Of a DNA stretch of 64,000 bases, positions 58,591-64,000 are shown piece after piece (position 1 is the first letter of the stretch; each line of letters opens with the position of its first letter). The translations under genes were made by a program, and so were the position numbers. The DNA lies in assembly GCF_004664715.2 (NCBI RefSeq), contig NC_051079.1:56509660-56573659 (forward strand), written 5' to 3'. Under the pieces are notes generated by a model. It saw only the letters and a program-made list of their open reading frames with translations, was not told the origin of the DNA and made no database searches. The DNA comes from Peromyscus leucopus. Taxonomy: Eukaryota > Chordata > Mammalia > Rodentia > Cricetidae.

Positions 58591-59904
58591 AAAACTATGT
58601 GTATATTTTGAGGTTGTTGATACATGGCCAGACAACTGCAAAGTGTCCATGGAACACCAAGTAGAAATTCTTTCTCCAGTGTACTGAAGATGAGGCAAGT
58701 GTTGAACACACACACAGGTTAGCTCTGCCTCTTAGCTTAGCAGAAACTTAAGCAAACTATAGATTACTTGCCATAGTACATACTCACTTCTCACACACAA
58801 AGAAATGATTCAATGCTAGACATTTCCATATCAACCTGTTAACCTCCATTGGCTTGAATATGCATACATGGTCTTATAACTATATTAAGCTTAAAGTCTG
58901 TACATTTTTTTTGTATGCCCAGATATGGTAGCTTGAATGTAATTGGCCCCCATAAGCTCAGAGGGAGTATCATTGTTAGGAGATGTGGCTTTGTTGAAGT
59001 AATATGACCTTGCTGGAGGGAGTGTGTCACTGTGGAGGCAGGCTTTGAGATCTCATATCCTCAAGCCACACCCAGTATCTCAGTTCACTTCCTGTCAACT
59101 GTCAATCAAGATGTAGTATTCTCAGCCCCTTCTCCAAGACCATGTCTGCCTGCATGCCACCATGTCTACTATGATGATAATGGACAGCTGAAATTGTAAG
59201 CTACCCTATTAAATGTTTTCTTTAGAAGAATTGTCATGGTCATGGTGTCTCTTTACAGCAATAGAAACCCTAACTAAGACAGAAATTGGTACCAGGGACT
59301 GGGGTATTTCTGTGATAGGCCTGACCATGTTTTTATTTAGAGTAAAATGGACTTTGACACTTTAGGTTAAGAAAGTGGTGGTATGCTTTAAACACTGATT
59401 AATGGACCATACTAGTAGGAGCATAAAAGATAGTGGTGCTGATAATGATTTGAACTGTTGAGGGCTGACTCAAGAGGTTTCAGAGGACAAAATTATTAGC
59501 ATGACATCTAGAGATCATTCTTGTGATATTTTGGTAAAGAAAGTGGCTACTTTTTGCCCTTGCCCAAAGAGTCTGCCTGAGGCTATAGTAAAGAGATTTG
59601 GATTAATTCTCTTGGTGAGGAAATCTCAAAATAGCCTGGTATAGACTCTGTTGTGTGTTATTAGTATTCATGCTTATAAAGGTTTATAATGAAAAGAAGC
59701 AAGCTGAGCAAATAAAAATACAAGACATAGAACAATTTGAGTATAAAAGGAGCACCAGGAAGCGGGATGGAGCTAAATTCTGTGTTCAAGAAGATAAACA
59801 GATTAAGAAATGTAATAAAGGGAGTAGTGATCTCAGAGCAGGATCCCACTCAACTAAGTTTCCAACTTGTGAGAAAGAATTAAAGAAAATCTTAGAGCTA
59901 CTTG

Positions 59905-60015
59905 TGGTGCTGCATGGCTTTAATCCCAGCACTCCAGAGGCAGAGGCAGGCAGATCTCTGAGTTTGTGGCCAGCCTGGTCTATAGAGCAAGTCCAAGGAC
60001 AGCCAAGCTTAGGCA
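59905..60015 (+). mobile_element. B1 SINE inside the MaLR
   Basis: 'ggctttaatcccagcactcc', 'gtggccagcctggtctatag' and 'caaggacagccaagctta'. The 5' head is shortened, and the A-rich 3' end is missing or diverged. The 125-codon frame 59655-60032 runs into it and is chance. Confidence 0.85.
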
Positions 60016-60101
60016 GTGAAGGAGACCATTGAAAAGAGACAGCTGGTGAAGATGTAATTGAATGAGGGGGCCATGTTCCAGCCCTAGTAAGCAGCAGAAC
60101 T

Positions 60102-60602
60102 TGTTGGGGGTATTGTGTTCCCCAAAATATTGTGCACCCTAATAAACTTGTCTGGGGTCAAAGAACAGAACAGACACTAGATACAGAGGCTAGAAAGTGG
60201 TGGCACTCACGCCTTTAATCCCAGCATTCCAGAGGCAGAAATCCCTCTGGATCTCTGTGCGTTCAAGGCCACATTGGAAACAGCCAGGCATGGTGGCACA
60301 TGCCTTTAATCCCAAGAAGTGAGCCTCTAGTACCAGGGAGTGATGGCAGAAAGCAGAAAGATATATAAGGCGTGAAGATCAGAAACTAGCAGCATTTGGC
60401 TGGTTAAGCTTTTAGGCTTTGAGCAGCACAGTTCAGCTGAGTTACATTTGGATGAGGACACAGAGGCTTCCAGTCTGAGGAAACAGGATCAGCTGAGGAA
60501 TTGGCAAGATGAGGTAGCTGTGGCTTGTTCTGCTTCTCTAATCTTCCAGCATTCACCCCAATACCTTGCTCCCAAGTTTGTTTTTATTAATAAGAACTTA
60601 CA
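60102..60602 (+). mobile_element. Solo LTR with internal B1-like segments, nested in MaLR
   Basis: Begins about tgttgggggtattgtg and ends ttaca; flanks agaact and aaaact differ by one base. It shares 'ttgtgcaccctaataaactt', the two consecutive B1-like pieces, the TATA-like tatataagg (60362-60370), 'agctgagttacatttggatg' and 'cttccagcattcaccccaat' with 29813-30286. About 13 bases near its 3' end are missing compared with that copy. Confidence 0.82.
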
Positions 60603-61617
60603 AAAACTTAGCAGCTTTGCCCATGTGGTTCTAGCTTTAAGAATAAAGGAAAGGGGCTATGGAATTTGCCTCCAGGACTAAGCCACTGAAGACAGGTATG
60701 TATCAGCAATGTCCCTAAATGGAGACCTAGAAAGGCCATTGTGTGAAGTTGTGAAGTTGAGGCCTGGATTGCTTTGGAGACTCCAAGATGTTGGAGTCAC
60801 CAGAACTGTGGGATACCTGCTGAGGAGAGTTGCTAACAGGGAGTGGAACCAGCCCAAGAGAAACAAGTGTGTTGCAGTCACCAAATTGAACAGAGTTGGA
60901 GATCTGAAGAGCACTTTGACATCAGACATGGAGATGCAGAGTCTGGAGTTTGTCCAGCTTGTGTTCAGTCTAGCTTTGGTTCAGTGTTTCCACACCATGC
61001 TGCTTTCCCTATGTTTTAGAATGGTAATGTATATCCTGTGCCATTATATGTTGGGAGCACATAATCTGCTTTTTTATTTTGATTGTATAAGGGATTACAA
61101 TTAAAGGAGTGTGTGAACCCATGAAGAGACTTTGAACTTTAGACTTTAAAACATTGTTGAAATTGTGATAGACTATGGGAATTTTTGAAGTTGGACTAAA
61201 TTCATTTTGTACTATGATATTGTTACTAGCTTATTGGGGTCAGGGAGTAGAATATGGTAGTTTGAATGTAACTGGGCCCCATAAGCTCATAGGGAATGGC
61301 ATTATTAGAAGATAAAGCTTTGTTGGAGTAGGTATGGACTTTTTGAAGAAAGTGAGTCACTATGGAGGTGGGCTTTGAAGTCTCATATATGCTCAAGTCA
61401 CACCCATTATCTGAGACCACTTTCTGCTGCCTGCAGTTCAATATGTAGGATTCTCAGCTCCTTCCCCAGCACCATGCCTGCTTGCATGCCACCGTTTCCA
61501 ACCATGATAATGGACCACACTTCTAAAACTGTAAGTCACCCCACTAAATGTTTTCCTTTATAAGAGTTGCTATGCTCATAGTATCTCTTCACAGCAATAG
61601 AAACCCTAACTAAGCCA

Positions 61618-62199
61618 CCGGAGAAGCATATTTTTCCAAATTGTATTCATTCTAAGACATATGCCTTCACATCTTTACATCTCTGGAATTGGAATGAACC
61701 TGAAAAAATAGAAATAGACTAATCCACAAACACAGCAGGAGATTTTAGTCTATTTTTCTGCAACATAAAAGCAGTCAGGATATGAATAAATATGTAGACA
61801 GTATGAAGCAAAAATTTAACAAGTTTAATCTAATAGGCAGATAAGAATGACAGATCAAACTATGAGAGAGCACAGCTCCTTTCAAGTTCATTGCAATGGT
61901 CATTAAGGTGCACCAAAAGCTATGTGTGAACTTCCAAAAGACACCACGATGCTGACACTGGAGTCTGCTCTCTTACTGCTCTGGAATTAATGTGAAAATA
62001 ACAAAAGCATTAGCTAGACAAATTTTATAAGGTAAATAAAAAGTATGAAAATGCATATATCAAAGAAAAAATCAGAATAAAAAGTTAACAAAAAGGTCAT
62101 GAATGAAGCATGCATTTTAAAAGCCTGTATATTTTAAAATGAGAAGCCATAAAACAATGGGGTAAATGTCTTTCTTAAGAATTTCAGAAAATTCTTTAG
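61618..62199. other. Unassigned A-rich sequence
   Basis: Composition suggests very old L1 debris, but no block is clear enough to name. Confidence 0.4.
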
Positions 62200-62345
62200 T
62201 GTCGTGGTGCATGCTGTTAATCTCAACACTCAGGAGGCAGAGGCAGACAGATTTAAGAGTTCGAGGCCAGCCTGGTTTACAAAGTAGTTCTAGGACTGGC
62301 AGGTATATACAGAGAAACCCTATCTCAAAAAAATTAAGAAAATAA
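62200..62345 (+). mobile_element. B1 SINE
   Basis: 'gtcgtggtgcatgctgttaa', 'caacactcaggaggcagagg', 'gttcgaggccagcctggttt' and 'gagaaaccctatctcaaaaa'. Confidence 0.93.
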
Positions 62346-64000
62346 TTTTAAAAAAGAGTTTAAACTAACAAAATAGATAGCAAATGTACCACAGGCAACT
62401 CAGAAAAACCAAAAGTCATTCAATAAAAGGAATAATAAAATTAGTAATTCCCTGATATGACTGTCCAGGACAAAGGAAAAAGAGAGGCCTTAGTAACTGA
62501 TTGAGAAATTTAAAAAGAGACATTGATCCCACAGATGATCAGAAAATGATATAAGAAAAAATACTTTTAAACTTTAGATACATAATACATTTCTTGAAAA
62601 TTATAACTGACAAAGACTAATATGAAGATACAACAAGCTTTAACTTCAAAAATTATTTGCATTTTAAAATCTCCTTGCAAAGGAAACCCTACCAGATGGG
62701 CTGGTGAATTTCTTGAAGCATTCATAGAGATACAATACCAACCTCACAGTAATTTTTCTACATGTAAAAGTAAGTACCATTTTTCAATTCACTTCTTAAA
62801 ACCAATAAGTATATGTAACATTTCCATGAAAACCCAACAGATACTTTAATGAAGAAAAATAGTAAGTAGCCAATTCAAAGCAAAATTTAAAGTGTATAAT
62901 CATATGCTAGAACTATATTGAGTGTATTGCAGCAATAAAGTTAAATGCTATAAAAATATCAATCAATAAAATTTGTTGCAACAACTGAAATACAGAGAAA
63001 AATGGCATGGTCTTGTTATTACACAAAGTAAAGCACCCTTATTATAACCCAACATGTTATATTAAGTTCTCTGGCTTAAGTACTCCTAAACTACACTATT
63101 CATGTAATAGAGATTCTGAATTCAGAATGAATTCCTCCTAAATATCTGAGTTTTTCATTTGGAAGGCACATTTTTACTTATCTTTGTCTTTACATATTTA
63201 TTTATTTTTTTCAAGTTAAATTCAAGGGTCAAAGATTGAGCCTTGACTTGGATGGATTCAGTTAGTTCTGAGTACAGCCCCCATCCACATGCCTTGGCCT
63301 TAGTGATAGACAACCAGTAAGAGGGTAGGAACAAAGCAGAATGGCATTGCCTGTGACAGCCAGCTATGACAGAGGTAACAGAAGACACCGCTCTCCTGTA
63401 GAATTACATGTACATGCTGCTTTATGAGGGTTTCATTTCAGTGAAGCATGGCAAACTCCATTGACGTCTTAGCGGTGTGTTGTATGTTCCTCTCCTTTCT
63501 GACAACTATTTCCTAATTTGTTAGTGGTCTCCATTCCTGTTCTTACAGATAATCTAAGGTGTACTGTTCTTGTTCTGTGGGTCAAGTAAAACTGAGCAGC
63601 TTCCCATTCTTGGTGCCAACGCTGCTTTTAGAATCCAGTATTATTGAAGCCACCTTTGAGTCCCTTTGGATCAGGCATGTGGGGCAGTAACAGAAGAGCC
63701 CTCAGAATCCTTTCTCCCCACAATCAGATTGCTCTTTGGCATGCTATTTCAAATCTCTGCTCTCCTATGAAATGACCTCAACAAGAGGCCCTCAAAATCA
63801 GCCCAGATTGTAGAGCAGTCACTCTGTGTTGCTCACATCCAGAAACTGGAGTAACTGTTCCCATGACAGCCAGGTCGGAGGATGAAAAGCAAAACCTCCC
63901 TATGGTTCTCTGTTCACATCTATCAGCAACTCAAATCCTGAATACCTGAATCATATGCTCACTGGCAATTTATTCACATCTTTTGCCCATTTTTATTTTT
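62346..64000. other. Unassigned sequence to the window end
   Basis: 62346-63000 is strongly A+T-rich and may be old L1/HAL1 debris. 63000-64000 is ordinary unique DNA with a (TTTA)-like run near 63195. Small open frames (62622-62849, 63155-63388) are unrecognised. Confidence 0.4.

Larger units (their letters stand above)
58924..61617 (+). mobile_element. Complete MaLR element: LTR - internal - LTR
   Basis: The 5' LTR spans about 58924-59281 and the 3' LTR about 61254-61617; both have 'gtag(c/t)ttgaatgtaa', 'cagcaccatg(t/c)ctgc' and 'caatagaaaccctaactaag'. Directly after the 5' LTR, 'attggtaccagggactgggg' matches the primer-binding region typical of ERVL/MaLR. Outer flanks CCAGA and CCGGA give a 5-bp duplication with one change. 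The internal part has no gag-pol genes, as usual for MaLR; the 131-codon frame at 60709-61104 is not a known protein. Two later insertions lie inside (a B1 and a solo LTR). Confidence 0.88.

Noticed and set aside
59655..60032. 125-codon frame inside the MaLR as a possible gag remnant
   Set aside because: It runs from internal non-coding sequence into the inserted B1 and shows no gag-like motif.

Overview
This window looks like about 64 kb of non-coding nuclear DNA from a cricetid rodent (hamster, vole or deer-mouse type). B1, B2/B3 and B4-type SINEs, MIR, MaLR LTRs and rodent L1 are all present, so the genome is rodent. The younger B1 copies (8.65, 20.98 and 52.69 kb) read 'ccaggacaggctccaaagct' or close variants where mouse B1 has 'ccaggacagccagggctac', which I recall as the cricetid form. 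No rRNA, tRNA, CRISPR, operon or convincing protein-coding exon was seen. The longest open frames are antisense to L1 ORF2 or unrecognised, which fits an intron or gene-poor intergenic region.

Layout. 0-9 kb: unique DNA with several B1, a MaLR LTR carrying a compound trinucleotide repeat, B3/B4 SINEs and microsatellites. 9-11.6 kb: repeat-poor, with two G-quadruplex-type tracts and an AT-motif-rich block that resembles a conserved non-coding element. 12-27 kb: microsatellites, MIR pairs, an old L1 at 23.2-24.6 kb, two MLT1-type elements each split by a younger LTR, and a GGC-expanded B1. 27.5-30.6 kb: a young L1 with a 5' inversion, carrying an LTR inserted near the end of ORF2. 32-41.7 kb: B3 SINEs, two solo LTRs with perfect 6-bp target duplications, MaLR LTRs and a broken old L1. 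41.7-51.5 kb: mostly unique DNA, the best candidate for regulatory sequence (inverted homeodomain-type and GATA-type motif pairs at 44.6 kb). 51.5-55.2 kb: a second young L1, 5'-truncated, with a B1 inside. 55.7-61.6 kb: MaLR LTR remains, a third solo LTR with a perfect 6-bp duplication, and a complete LTR-internal-LTR MaLR of 2.7 kb that has taken in a B1 and another solo LTR. 61.6-64 kb: AT-rich, one B1, otherwise unassigned.

The main content is a readable order of insertions rather than genes working together: old MIR, MLT1 and L1M first; then MT/ORR1-type MaLR LTRs; then young L1, B1 and solo LTRs. No new biological system is evident. The items most worth a second look are the twin-primed L1 with its nested LTR, an LTR family that appears to carry B1 sequence as part of its own body, an LTR with a repeated terminus, the GGC-expanded B1, and the motif-dense unique blocks near 11 kb and 44.6 kb. 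Family names come from memory of consensus features without a repeat library, so they are approximate; target duplications, termini and motifs were read directly.
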